From: Nostoc sp. UHCC 0302
GTDB taxonomy: Bacteria > Cyanobacteriota > Cyanobacteriia > Cyanobacteriales > Nostocaceae
NCBI RefSeq assembly: GCF_038096175.1
Contig: NZ_CP151099.1
Coordinates: 436,501-500,500, forward strand
Direction of reading: 5' to 3'
DNA length: 64,000 bases
Shown: piece after piece, positions 55,871-64,000 of the stretch
How positions within the stretch are numbered: the stretch's first letter is position 1
Layout: every line of letters begins with the position of its first letter
Made by a program: the position numbers and the translations under genes
The notes under the pieces: model-generated
Told to the model about the DNA's origin: nothing
Database searches by the model: none
The model's input: the letters and a program-made list of their open reading frames with translations, nothing else

Positions 55871-56806
55871 TCAAGACAGTAACCAACGTATAAAAGCTTT
55901 ACCAATTCGCCCTAGTACAAACCTAAAAAACCATTGCAATAGTGGCCCAACTAATGACAAAAATAGTAAAATTAATAAATTTCTGGGACTAAAAATACTA
56001 GAGGTGAGACAAGTGACTCCCCACGCCAGCCAATTTCGATATTGAGAACTTATAGTAGTCCATCTAGAAATTTGATTAACAAGCAAATAGCGGATAGTAG
56101 CAAATATAAAAGATATCAATAGCCCAGCAATTATTGATAATGAAATTGTAAAATGTAATTTCAAAGCTAAAAAAGTACCAGGCAATAGTGAGGCTAGCTC
56201 CCAAGCTAATAGGTTTAATTTAGTCCGAAGAGAGTTTAGTATTTGTTCAACTAGCCAATAATGTACGGAAACAATATTCAAACAATCAGGATTTTGGATA
56301 AAATCACTCCTAATTTTATGAATTATATCACCATAAAATAAGATATTGCTTTGTAAAACAATATCTTGATCTTTCCAAAAATATAAAGGTGATGCATTCT
56401 CTTTATAATAAAAATTAAAGGTGAGTCCATACTGCAATCTCGATTTATTTTTTGATTTGTTTTGTAATAATTTACTCCACAATAAATTAATAAAATTTAC
56501 TATAAAAGTATCGTCAAATATATTAAAACTTTTTTTAGAAATTACCAATTTTTTCGATGGTACAGTATTATCGCTGAAGCAAGTGTAGTACCAAAGGTAA
56601 GCTAGTAGTTTTGGCGGAATGTATAGAGAGCAGTCTATTTCTCGCCCTTGCTCAATTTGTTGTAAAAGTGCCTTATTTAGATAAAAACTATACTGTGCAG
56701 GCTCAACTTTAAATTCGAGTTGAACAGGAGTGTTTTGAGGTATTTGCAGAAACAAAGATAGTTGAACTTCAGATTGATTATCTGTTTGTGTTTTATAAGC
56801 TTCCAT
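55871..56806 (-). CDS. Unknown membrane protein of a three-gene operon (GDII protein 3)
   Basis: From ATG 56804-56806 (MEAYKTQTDN) it has 311 residues. The N-terminal ~200 residues are soluble and resemble no family I know. NILFYGDII (GDII at 159-162) and a following His182 (VSVHYWLVEQIL) match the motif shared with the two upstream proteins. Residues about 195-245 and 260-300 are strongly hydrophobic (SIIAGLLISFIFATIRYLLV; LLILLFLSLVGPLLQWFFRFVLG), so the C-terminal third sits in a membrane. Its start overlaps the upstream stop by 14 bp, so translation is coupled. Unknown function. Confidence 0.7.
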   Translation of the reverse strand: MEAYKTQTDNQSEVQLSLFLQIPQNTPVQLEFKVEPAQYSFYLNKALLQQIEQGREIDCSLYIPPKLLAYLWYYTCFSDNTVPSKKLVISKKSFNIFDDTFIVNFINLLWSKLLQNKSKNKSRLQYGLTFNFYYKENASPLYFWKDQDIVLQSNILFYGDIIHKIRSDFIQNPDCLNIVSVHYWLVEQILNSLRTKLNLLAWELASLLPGTFLALKLHFTISLSIIAGLLISFIFATIRYLLVNQISRWTTISSQYRNWLAWGVTCLTSSIFSPRNLLILLFLSLVGPLLQWFFRFVLGRIGKAFIRWLLS

Positions 56807-57635
56807 TTTTGGATAATCTTGCGATACTTTGTACAATACCAATCAGAAAATCTAGTGTTCCGCGCCACTGTTTCTCTCCAGCAACTATTCCTTCGTTGTG
56901 TATTTTTAAGATTAAATCTCTATCGCCTTCAGATAATTGAAATAAATTTTTATGGTAACGACTGATAATATCTCCATCTAACTGCAAAACAGTTTGAGCA
57001 TAAATAATATCAATATCTACGCTTTTAATGTTTCCACCATCAAGCGCAGCTTTAAGTTCAGACATTTTTCGCAGAGTACGAATAAATTTATCATTATTCA
57101 AAAGATTATCAATTTCTCGCCATTTATCCCTCATGTTTTTGAGATTGCTATTATCTTCTTCATCTGGAACAGGAGTAGGAGCAGGCAGTATTGGTCGAGC
57201 TAACTTTATATAAACACCATCAGTTTCAACAATATTTGCTCTATGTTCTGCTTCATATTTAAGACGCTCTTGATATTGTATTACCCTGGGGTCTGGCTCA
57301 CCAGTTTCAGCACTTTGCTCAAGTAGAATGTAAAAATATTCTCTTTCTAGCTGTGTAAATAAACTTGTATAACGCTTGCGTAATTCTTGAGCTTGAGTTT
57401 TTTCTGGTTCTGTTAAATCCTCTGGATTTGGAATTCCTTTGGCATTAAAGTAGTCTTTGTCATTTATTGAATAAATCTCTTGATATGCTTGCCAAGCATT
57501 AAACTTTGCGCCAGTAATTTGCTCAACAACCATCGTGTTCACTTCTAAAGCTGTAATATCATCAACTAATCCATTTACAGATGAGACTAGTTTCTCTAGC
57601 AAATCTCTGGCTTGCTGTTGAATATTATTAGCCAT
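56793..57635 (-). CDS. Unknown soluble protein of a three-gene operon (GDII protein 2)
   Basis: A 280-residue, mostly helical, charged protein (long helices around 5-30, 75-135 and 165-200) with a Pro-rich hinge PILPAPTPVPDEE at 148-160. Its C-terminal ~70 residues carry TVLQLDGDII (GDII at 221-224) and, 25 residues on, His246 (LKIHNEGIVAGEKQW), followed by an amphipathic helix. This module matches those of its two neighbours. No signal peptide. It is the middle gene: 92 bp after the first, and overlapping the third by 14 bp. No known family recognised. Confidence 0.72.
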   Translation of the reverse strand: MANNIQQQARDLLEKLVSSVNGLVDDITALEVNTMVVEQITGAKFNAWQAYQEIYSINDKDYFNAKGIPNPEDLTEPEKTQAQELRKRYTSLFTQLEREYFYILLEQSAETGEPDPRVIQYQERLKYEAEHRANIVETDGVYIKLARPILPAPTPVPDEEDNSNLKNMRDKWREIDNLLNNDKFIRTLRKMSELKAALDGGNIKSVDIDIIYAQTVLQLDGDIISRYHKNLFQLSEGDRDLILKIHNEGIVAGEKQWRGTLDFLIGIVQSIARLSKNGSL

Positions 57636-57727
57636 AGTAATAATTCCCTTAATTTATCTAAAGTTAATTAACCTACAGGTCTAGAGGTGTTGCTGTAGGT
57701 GTTTTTAATTTGACGATTTATAAATAC

Positions 57728-58228
57728 TTAAAGTATCCGAGAAGTCGATTGTTGTGACGTTTTACGAGATTTAAGAATTTCTATAAAAAATGCATACAAC
57801 TTCTGTAAGCTTTCTATATTCTTTTGCATAATCTCGCGACTGTCTTTAACTTGAGTTAAATGAAATTCGCGCAGTTCTGCATAAGGGCCACTACCAACAA
57901 ATTGATTACCAACTTCATTTATAATGTCGCCATCGATCAGATTGATTACGGTATGTATTCTATTTCCTGGTTGAGCAATTTGTCTTTGTCCTGGGTTTTC
58001 TAACAGAGTAGATGACTCTGGAACCCAAGTAGTAATTTCTAACTCGACAACTTCAGCGATCGCTGTTTGAATAGTATCAATAATATCGTCAATGCTAAAG
58101 TCGTCTTTTTTAGCACTCAACTTCTTGACTTTTATTTTAAACTCAACACTTGGCTTGCTAATTTGCCCATTGTTTTCGCTGGCTTGAGTATAAGTTTCTG
58201 TATTGTCGTTAACAGTATTATTTACCAT
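57728..58228 (-). CDS. Unknown small protein opening a three-gene operon (GDII protein 1)
   Basis: A 166-residue soluble protein. The N-terminal ~25 residues are Asn/Thr-rich and probably disordered; a beta-type stretch follows (SVEFKIKVKKLSAKK), then a helix (IDDIIDTIQTAIAEVVELEI). The C-terminal module TVINLIDGDII (GDII at 100-103), His123 (LREFHLTQVKDS) and an amphipathic helix (NIESLQKLYAFFIEIL) is shared with the two following gene products. It is read away from a 436-bp promoter region. Family not recognised. Confidence 0.72.
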   Translation of the reverse strand: MVNNTVNDNTETYTQASENNGQISKPSVEFKIKVKKLSAKKDDFSIDDIIDTIQTAIAEVVELEITTWVPESSTLLENPGQRQIAQPGNRIHTVINLIDGDIINEVGNQFVGSGPYAELREFHLTQVKDSREIMQKNIESLQKLYAFFIEILKSRKTSQQSTSRIL

Positions 58229-58664
58229 GATCTTGCGGTTGTGACAGGTTTAAAGCCAAACAAAATCTAATTTTATATCATCTTGAAAGGTTCAATGCTT
58301 TTACTTAATAAAAGTAACTAAAGTCAAAAGAACTTAATCATTTGATAATTTCCTTGTAGAAAAAATAAAATTACGATTTCTAAAAGCTAAACTTATCTCA
58401 CTATTAAGGCATTGGCAACCAAGAAATACTTTGCTTTTTCCTGAGTCATTGTTTTCTTTGTATATTTTATTACTTTTTAAAATTAATAATGCTTAGATGA
58501 AAGTTTGCGATCGCGTAGCTTAGCTTGCTGTGCGCCCTTTACAGCACTTCTAGACAGTCAACTACATAAGTGCTTTTAATATAGATGATAGCCTCAGTAA
58601 TTTGCTTTTTCTATGCCACTATATATACAAATAGTTGGCTCTGCTTAGATAGCTCGAAAAAAAT
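58229..58664. other. Divergent promoter region
   Basis: 436 bp of AT-rich DNA between the divergent GDII operon and the 262-residue hypothetical gene. No frame or long palindrome was seen; a GCGATCGCG site and a GC-richer patch occur at 58507-58545. Confidence 0.45.
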
Positions 58665-59453
58665 ATGTTGTTGATATCTCGAAAAGCCATTGCTACACCT
58701 TTTGTAGTCTGTGTGTGCATCTTAGGAGTTGGCTTAATTCAATTTCCCCGACTACAAAAACTGCTAAATAGCAAACAAGCTGCTTCCTTAGAGACTTTAG
58801 AAAAAGATATCAAATCAGAAAATATTCGTCTTAATTTCTTGAAAAAAATACCCAGCTTTGGTTATGATAATTTAATCGGAGATTGGGTATATCTTAGCTT
58901 TTTACAATATTTCGGTGATGATGAAGTACGTGACAAAACAGGTTATAGTTTAAGTCCAGAATATTTTGAAGTTATTTTAGAACGCGACCCGCGATTTTTA
59001 GCGGCTTATCTGAGCCTTTCTACAAGTACTTCGTTATATGCTGCCATGCCAGAAAGGTCTATTGCAATGATGAACAAAGGGTTAAAATTTCTATCTCCCT
59101 TAGTCCCAGAAAAATCATATTATGCATGGCGTTATAAAGGCGTTGATGAGTTATTATTTTTAGGCGATTCTCAAGCTGCTGAGCAATCTTTTGGAATGGC
59201 GGCAAACTGGGCTAGTATCTTTCCAGATGAAGAGAGTAGGAATATAGCTTTCACTTCTCAAAAAACAGTTGAATTTCTCAGTCGGAATCCTCAGAGTAAG
59301 TACGCTCAAATTGCTACTTGGTCAATAGTATTAAATAATCCAATTGATGATAAAACTCGGAAAAGGGTAATTGCTAAAATCGAATCTTTGGGAGGTAAGG
59401 TAGTTACAACTCCTGAAGGTAACCAAAAAATTATATTTCCGCCTAAAGATTGA
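58665..59453 (+). CDS. Conserved-type hypothetical protein, TPR-like
   Basis: A 262-residue protein with one N-terminal hydrophobic anchor (AIATPFVVCVCILGVGLIQF), then a soluble helical domain. The order GYDNLIGDWVYLSFLQYFGDDEVR, YFEVILERDPRFLAAYLSLSTS, WRYKGVDELLFLGDSQAAEQSFGMAANW resembles helix-turn-helix TPR pairs. Proteins of this type are, I believe, conserved in cyanobacteria without assigned function. The next gene (aminotransferase class IV) lies in the same reading frame after the TGA stop, so the two are at least co-transcribed. Confidence 0.75.
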   Translation: MLLISRKAIATPFVVCVCILGVGLIQFPRLQKLLNSKQAASLETLEKDIKSENIRLNFLKKIPSFGYDNLIGDWVYLSFLQYFGDDEVRDKTGYSLSPEYFEVILERDPRFLAAYLSLSTSTSLYAAMPERSIAMMNKGLKFLSPLVPEKSYYAWRYKGVDELLFLGDSQAAEQSFGMAANWASIFPDEESRNIAFTSQKTVEFLSRNPQSKYAQIATWSIVLNNPIDDKTRKRVIAKIESLGGKVVTTPEGNQKIIFPPKD

Positions 59454-59459
59454 GAAATT

Positions 59460-59490
59460 AGTCAAAAGTCAAAAGTCAAGAGTCAAGAGT
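59460..59490. repeat. Heptamer tandem repeat AGTCAAA/AGTCAAG
   Basis: Four 7-bp units and a partial one immediately follow the stop codon of the hypothetical gene and precede the aminotransferase gene. The array may have displaced the aminotransferase's normal start region. Confidence 0.85.
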
Positions 59491-59531
59491 TATTCTCCTT
59501 TTTACCCCCTACTTCCATTGAGGTTAGTGTT

Positions 59532-60323
59532 ATTTATTGGTATAACGGCACATTAGTTGAGTCTCAAACCCTAGAGTTAGACATTAACGATCCGGGGTTA
59601 CTTTATGGAGCTACTGTTTTTACAACACTGCGGGTTTATGATAACTCGCTCGATAGTAGGTTAACTAACTGGCAGGTTCATTGCGATCGCCTACTTTTTT
59701 CACTACAAACTTTTGGCTGGCAGCAACCAAACTGGAACCGTGTGCGTCAAGGTGCAGAAATCATCCTGCTAAACTTCCCGGTTCTCAGAATCACTCTTTT
59801 TCCTGATGGGCGAGAATGGATAACTGGCAGATTTTTACCGCAGGATTTAACAGAAAGACAAAAAAATGGTGTAGCTTGCGCTATCGCCCAACCAGAATTT
59901 TACCGCTCTCTTCCCGCTCATAAAACTGGAAACTACTTGAGCGCTTGGTTGGCAAAAACAAATATCCAACCTTTAGATGCCCAAGAAGCGATTTTAGTGG
60001 ATATTGCAGGTAATTGGCTGGAAACTAGTACAGGTAACCTCTGGGGATGGTGTGATGGCAGTTGGTGGACACCACCTTTGAGCGCGGGAATTTTGCCAGG
60101 AATTTTGCGATTCCAACTTATAAATTGGCTACAACACCAGCAGCAGGCGGTACGAGAGCAACCTTGGACTGCGGAGTTAGTTCAGGGCTTTGAAGCGATC
60201 GCCTACACTAATAGTGTGGTAGAGATTATCCCCATTCATACTGTTTGCCAGCCCTCTGGGTCGTTACAATATAATCCTTACCATCCCAGTTTTCAGCAAC
60301 TTAGGGAACTATTTCTAGCATGA
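59532..60323 (+). CDS. pabC: Aminotransferase class IV (4-amino-4-deoxychorismate lyase-like), no canonical start
   Basis: Protein homology begins at IYWYNGTLVESQTLELDIND (59532) and runs to 60323, about 263 residues, the usual length for PabC/IlvE-type proteins. The PLP lysine is in LPAHKTGNYLSAW, and ETSTGNLWG is the phosphate-binding TSTGN-type loop. PabC makes 4-aminobenzoate for folate; branched-chain or D-amino-acid transaminase activity is the alternative. No in-frame ATG, GTG or TTG exists between the upstream TGA (59451-59453) and the homologous start. ATT 59517 or ATT 59532 are the only plausible non-AUG starts. An internal GTG at 59742 would cut off a third of the protein. Confidence 0.72.
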   Translation: MYWYNGTLVESQTLELDINDPGLLYGATVFTTLRVYDNSLDSRLTNWQVHCDRLLFSLQTFGWQQPNWNRVRQGAEIILLNFPVLRITLFPDGREWITGRFLPQDLTERQKNGVACAIAQPEFYRSLPAHKTGNYLSAWLAKTNIQPLDAQEAILVDIAGNWLETSTGNLWGWCDGSWWTPPLSAGILPGILRFQLINWLQHQQQAVREQPWTAELVQGFEAIAYTNSVVEIIPIHTVCQPSGSLQYNPYHPSFQQLRELFLA

Positions 60324-60434
60324 CAGGAACGCCATTTTGTTATACCTTAAGATAAGTTAACATAATTCTAATAATGCCCTCTCCTATAAGAGACGCTACG
60401 AGAACGGAAAAAAAATACAGGAGGATAGACCTCG

Positions 60435-62276
60435 GTGAATAAACGATGGAGAAACGCGGGGCTGTACGCATTGCTGTTTATTGTTGTCATTGCACTTGGA
60501 ACAGCATTCTTTGATAAACAACCTCAAAGCAGAGAAACATGGCGGTACAGTCAGTTTATTCAAGAAGTTGAAAAAGACAGAGTTGAAAAAGTCAGTTTGA
60601 GTGCAGATCGGTCTACAGCGCTGGTCACACCTAAATATGACCCTAATAAAAAGCTGGTAACCTTAGTCAACGACCCAGATTTAATCAATACTCTGTCTGC
60701 CAAAGGTATTGATATTAATGTATTGCCTCAAACCGACGAAGGATTTTGGTTTAAGGCACTCAGCAGCTTATTTTTCCCTGTATTACTTTTGGTTGGCTTA
60801 TTTTTCTTGCTACGCCGCGCGCAAAGTGGCCCAGGTAGCCAAGCCATGAACTTTGGTAAGTCCAAAGCCAGGGTACAAATGGAACCACAAACTCAGGTGA
60901 CATTTGGTGATGTTGCTGGCATTGACCAAGCCAAGTTGGAATTAAATGAAGTCGTAGACTTTTTGAAAAATGCCGATCGCTTTACCGCTGTTGGTGCAAA
61001 AATTCCTAAAGGTGTATTGCTAGTAGGCCCTCCTGGTACAGGTAAAACCCTCTTAGCACGTGCTGTAGCCGGTGAAGCAGGCGTACCGTTCTTCTCCATC
61101 TCTGGCTCAGAATTTGTAGAAATGTTCGTAGGTGTAGGTGCATCCCGCGTCCGCGATTTATTTGAGCAAGCTAAATCTAATGCTCCCTGTATCGTCTTCA
61201 TCGATGAAATTGACGCCGTAGGTCGTCAACGGGGTGCAGGTTTAGGCGGTGGTAACGATGAACGGGAACAAACCCTCAACCAGTTACTCACAGAAATGGA
61301 CGGTTTTGAAGGTAACACTGGCATCATCATTATTGCCGCTACCAACCGTCCCGATGTTTTAGACGCAGCATTGTTGCGTCCTGGTCGCTTTGACCGTCAA
61401 GTTGTCGTAGACCGTCCCGACTATGCTGGACGTAGCGAAATCCTGAAAGTTCATGCCCGTGGCAAGACTTTAGCCAAAGATGTGGACTTGGATAAAATTG
61501 CTCGTCGTACCCCTGGATTTACTGGCGCAGATTTATCCAACCTACTAAATGAAGCCGCGATTTTGGCAGCACGCCGAAATTTAACCGAAATTTCGATGGA
61601 TGAAATCAACGACGCCATCGATCGCGTATTAGCTGGGCCAGAGAAGAAAGACCGGGTAATGAGCGAAAAGCGCAAAACCTTGGTTGCATATCATGAAGCT
61701 GGTCACGCCCTAGTTGGTGCTTTAATGCCCGACTATGACCCTGTGCAGAAGATTAGTATCATTCCTCGCGGTCGTGCAGGTGGTTTAACTTGGTTTACCC
61801 CCAGTGAAGACCGGATGGATACTGGTTTGTACAGCCGTGCTTATCTAGAAAATCAGATGGCAGTAGCTTTGGGTGGTCGCCTTGCTGAAGAAATTATCTT
61901 TGGTGAAGAAGAAGTTACTACTGGTGCTTCTAACGACCTACAACAGGTAGCGCGGGTGGCACGACAAATGATTACCCGATTTGGCATGAGCGATCGCTTA
62001 GGGCCAGTTGCCCTCGGTCGTCAGCAAGGGAATATGTTCCTTGGTCGCGATATCATGTCAGAGCGTGACTTCTCTGAAGAAACCGCCGCTGCCATTGATG
62101 AAGAAGTCCGCAAACTTGTGGATATCGCCTATACACGCGCTAAAGAAGTGTTAGTTAAAAACCGCCACATTCTAGATCAACTAGCGCAAATGCTGGTTGA
62201 TAAAGAAACAGTAGATGCTGAAGAATTGCAAGAAATTCTGGCAAATAACGATGTAACAACCGCCGCGTTTGCCTAA
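60435..62276 (+). CDS. ftsH: ATP-dependent zinc metalloprotease FtsH
   Basis: 613 residues from a GTG start at 60435, with AGGAGG at 60419-60424. There are two membrane spans (about 8-26 and 105-127) around a lumenal/periplasmic domain. The AAA module has Walker A GPPGTGKT (198-205), Walker [10 protein letters not shown] (253-261) and the second region of homology [19 protein letters not shown]. The protease has the zinc motif HEAGH (420-424). It degrades damaged membrane proteins; thylakoid FtsH complexes repair photosystem II D1. Cyanobacteria have several ftsH genes and I cannot place this paralogue. An upstream AGAGACGCTACGAGAACGG repeat lies in the leader. Confidence 0.97.
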   Translation: MNKRWRNAGLYALLFIVVIALGTAFFDKQPQSRETWRYSQFIQEVEKDRVEKVSLSADRSTALVTPKYDPNKKLVTLVNDPDLINTLSAKGIDINVLPQTDEGFWFKALSSLFFPVLLLVGLFFLLRRAQSGPGSQAMNFGKSKARVQMEPQTQVTFGDVAGIDQAKLELNEVVDFLKNADRFTAVGAKIPKGVLLVGPPGTGKTLLARAVAGEAGVPFFSISGSEFVEMFVGVGASRVRDLFEQAKSNAPCIVFIDEIDAVGRQRGAGLGGGNDEREQTLNQLLTEMDGFEGNTGIIIIAATNRPDVLDAALLRPGRFDRQVVVDRPDYAGRSEILKVHARGKTLAKDVDLDKIARRTPGFTGADLSNLLNEAAILAARRNLTEISMDEINDAIDRVLAGPEKKDRVMSEKRKTLVAYHEAGHALVGALMPDYDPVQKISIIPRGRAGGLTWFTPSEDRMDTGLYSRAYLENQMAVALGGRLAEEIIFGEEEVTTGASNDLQQVARVARQMITRFGMSDRLGPVALGRQQGNMFLGRDIMSERDFSEETAAAIDEEVRKLVDIAYTRAKEVLVKNRHILDQLAQMLVDKETVDAEELQEILANNDVTTAAFA

Positions 62277-62305
62277 CCAACTTGGTTAAAATTTAAAATC
62301 TAGAT

Positions 62306-62348
62306 TTAGGGTAATTCTGAGACTTGTCAGAATTACCCTAATTTTTTT
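62306..62348 (+). terminator. Rho-independent terminator of ftsH
   Basis: TTAGGGTAATTCTGA and TCAGAATTACCCTAA form a perfect 15-bp stem around a GACTTG loop, followed by seven T residues. It lies 30 bp after the ftsH stop codon. Confidence 0.95.
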
Positions 62349-62407
62349 CGTGGTCATCTTATTATTAAGCAATGGTTGCATCACTAAAGCAATGGAGGAT
62401 TGAAAAA

Positions 62408-62818
62408 ATGAGTAATTCAGATTCAGAACTTCTGATAATTTTCAAAAAAGCTGCTCACGGTTTATTCATGCTAAGTGAGTCAGAGCATCCCTTCATACCT
62501 TTTATATGGTCAATTCCAGCCCAGGAAGATTTAAATTTTAAAAAAATATTAGAATTAACAAATCATCCTCAAGATTTGCAAATAGAAACAATTGAACTAG
62601 ATTATCTATTTCGTAACTGCATTCAAGAGAAAGACTGGCATGATGAACAGCAGAAACGAAATGTGGTAAAGTATCGAGAACTTGTAGAGACCATTAAAAG
62701 CCATCTCACTGATATAAAAGTTTATCGGATTGGCTCAATAAATATTGATGTATACATTGTAGGTAAAACTGAAGAAGGTAACTTAGCTGGATTAGAAACC
62801 AAAGTAGTTGAAACCTAA
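62408..62818 (+). CDS. nuiA: Nuclease A inhibitor-like protein (NuiA)
   Basis: The start at ATG 62408 follows GGAGG by 8 bp and gives 136 residues, the size recalled for Anabaena NuiA (135). The sequence parallels NuiA along its length: LMLSESEHPF-like (here GLFMLSESEHPFIPFIW), the central DYLFRNCIQEKDWHDEQQ, KYRELVETIKSHLTDIKVYRIG, and the same C-terminal ending AGLETKVVET. NuiA binds and blocks the non-specific nuclease NucA with very high affinity, protecting the cell. The nuclease gene lies convergently 98 bp away. The frame upstream to 62372 is not needed. Confidence 0.92.
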   Translation: MSNSDSELLIIFKKAAHGLFMLSESEHPFIPFIWSIPAQEDLNFKKILELTNHPQDLQIETIELDYLFRNCIQEKDWHDEQQKRNVVKYRELVETIKSHLTDIKVYRIGSINIDVYIVGKTEEGNLAGLETKVVET

Positions 62819-62874
62819 GAATTAATACCAATTCTGTATAAAGATCCATAGTAACAACCCCACCGCCAACGGCT

Positions 62875-62895
62875 CCTCCCCTTAGCAAGGGGAGG
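62875..62895. repeat. Hairpin between nuiA and nucA
   Basis: CCTCCCCTT/AAGGGGAGG is a perfect 9-bp stem with a 3-base AGC loop between the convergent genes. Related G+C-rich blocks are in the foldback element at 8634-8780. It may act as a weak bidirectional terminator. Confidence 0.6.
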
Positions 62896-62916
62896 TTGGG
62901 AGGGGTCAAAATAATC

Positions 62917-63768
62917 TTATTGATTATCAACTCTAGCCTCAACTACAGATTGAGTACTTAAAGAAACATTAGATAAGAAGTTGTAACCTGTATTAGCTTC
63001 AATTGAATCAACACTAACTCTGTATGTTCTCCAGCTATTGTTTCTAATCCCTTGGGAATTAGGCATATTAACTGCAATAACTCGTGTACTAGTATTTACA
63101 CCATTTACTCCAGTTCCTGGTGTATCTAAGACCACTATGACTTTCCAAGTTCTCGCTGGTACTTGAATTTTCCCACTAGCAATTGTACTGGCTGAGCCGT
63201 TCGAGCCGCTCCCACCAACGCCGTATCCACCAGAAATAATATACAGTTCTTTTCCTTGACTTACTAAGTCTCTACAGTAGTTTTCTAGTGACGCCCATGG
63301 CCCTTGATTATTATCAGGGGCTTGTGGAATTATATTTGTCATTAGGAAGGTTGCAGAGTTATCTGTAACTGTCCTTGTTCTGTCAGCGGAAGCTGTCATA
63401 TGTCCCCTGTCAAATCCGCTACCAGAATAGTCCGAGCTAGTTACTCTATACCACGCAGCAGGTAGTGAGGTATCAGGACGAAAATCATCTTGGCGTGGTG
63501 CGCTTCCTAGCCAGTAACCATTTAATTGCCAGGATACCCAATTGGGAATTCTAGTACTATTGTTGTATGAAACTGCATACTGAGATTTATTCAACAAATA
63601 ATTATTGGGGTATGAGGTGTTTTGTGTTGCGCCACTGGGGTTCCCCAATGTTAAATGAACGCTAGATGATTGGGCAGGGGCTGGTTTTTGCCAATGTTCA
63701 AGCAGAAGTATAAACAAAAAGACAGCTGCAAAAGGCAGAAGAAAATTGAAAAATTTGATTTTCTTCAT
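62917..63768 (-). CDS. nucA: Sugar-nonspecific DNA/RNA endonuclease (NucA)
   Basis: A 283-residue exported nuclease of the beta-beta-alpha-metal (DRGH) family. The N-terminal hydrophobic segment FFNFLLPFAAVFLFILLL acts as a signal or anchor, followed by a PAPAQSSS linker. The active site FDRGHMTASADR has Asp120, Arg121 and the general-base His123. The metal-binding Asn154 lies in TNIIPQAPDNNQGPW, and Glu162 in SLENYCRDL. Each is one residue before the numbering recalled for Anabaena NucA (121, 122, 124, 155, 163). It probably degrades extracellular DNA and RNA for nutrients. Its inhibitor gene is convergent next door. Confidence 0.95.
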   Translation of the reverse strand: MKKIKFFNFLLPFAAVFLFILLLEHWQKPAPAQSSSVHLTLGNPSGATQNTSYPNNYLLNKSQYAVSYNNSTRIPNWVSWQLNGYWLGSAPRQDDFRPDTSLPAAWYRVTSSDYSGSGFDRGHMTASADRTRTVTDNSATFLMTNIIPQAPDNNQGPWASLENYCRDLVSQGKELYIISGGYGVGGSGSNGSASTIASGKIQVPARTWKVIVVLDTPGTGVNGVNTSTRVIAVNMPNSQGIRNNSWRTYRVSVDSIEANTGYNFLSNVSLSTQSVVEARVDNQ

Positions 63769-64000
63769 GGCGTAATTATGTTTTTGTTACGCACTTAGTA
63801 TTGAATTTTCATCACATTAATATCAAGTATTCCTGAATACAAAAAGAAAATTTGCTGAGGAAAATCTGCGCTTATATCCTTTAATCAAGTGTTAACCTTA
63901 TGTCAAAGCTAGAGTTTGTGTTAATAGCTCATCTAAGAAGTCCTATAAAAAATCATAGATAACATTATTAATACTCTGTCAACAAAAAACTTTTTCTCAC

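Noticed and set aside
55871-58228. Phage tail, secretion or known toxin-antitoxin operon
   Set aside because: None of the three proteins shows a recognisable phage, secretion or toxin motif; left as unknown.

Overview
The window looks like chromosomal DNA of a filamentous, probably heterocyst-forming and possibly symbiotic cyanobacterium of the Nostoc type. The evidence is the many GCGATCGC (HIP1) octamers, heptamer and 21-bp tandem repeats between genes, MITE-like foldback repeats, a NucA/NuiA nuclease-inhibitor pair, a Tab2 homologue, flavodoxin, and a locus that matches what I recall of the Nostoc hrm/frt/glcP (hormogonium-regulating and sugar-uptake) region. No database search was possible, so names rest on motifs and recalled family sequences.

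Layout. 1-4.4 kb: the 5' part of tmk, two small unknown genes, then an electrophile/aldehyde-response group (YqhD-type reductase, TetR regulator, tautomerase, GST) in which two promoters share a TetR-type palindrome. 4.7-14.4 kb: trmFO, an FMN reductase, a Tab2 homologue, a YpeA-type acetyltransferase, glucan phosphorylase and a FUSC transporter, separated by repeat-rich gaps holding two MITE-like elements with target-site duplications. 15.1-22.1 kb: a DUF6875 protein and a two-module NRPS (A-T-C-A-T-TE) predicted to make a dipeptide; its C domain carries an in-frame block of intergenic-type repeats.

22.2-37.3 kb is the sugar and sugar-acid island. On the minus strand are a GlcP-like hexose permease, a ribose/fructose-type ABC importer with two tandem binding proteins, and myo-inositol oxygenase. 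On the plus strand are a LacI regulator, uronate isomerase, a fructuronate/mannonate-type SDR, a LarA-family nickel racemase/epimerase homologue and an SLH-OprB porin. Three near-identical TGCACACGTGTGCA operators lie between the divergent oxygenase and LacI genes. The genes can be read as myo-inositol -> glucuronate -> fructuronate -> mannonate, with the LarA homologue as a candidate mannonate/gluconate 2-epimerase feeding the pentose phosphate pathway. I regard this as the most interesting hypothesis in the window.

38-46.7 kb: an unknown lipoprotein with an overlapping small gene, formaldehyde detoxification (fghA, adhC), avtA, rimM and phosphoketolase. 47.4-55.8 kb: flavodoxin, an alpha/beta-hydrolase lacking its nucleophile serine, gap1, pyk, tal and ackA. 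With phosphoketolase these form a dispersed heterotrophic carbon set (xylulose-5-P/fructose-6-P -> acetyl-P -> acetate + ATP; GAP -> pyruvate). 55.9-58.2 kb: a compact unknown three-gene minus-strand operon whose three proteins share a GDII-plus-His motif. 58.6-64 kb: a conserved hypothetical gene, an aminotransferase class IV gene without a canonical start codon, ftsH with a strong terminator, and the convergent nuiA/nucA pair. No tRNA, rRNA, CRISPR array, IS transposase or prophage was recognised.
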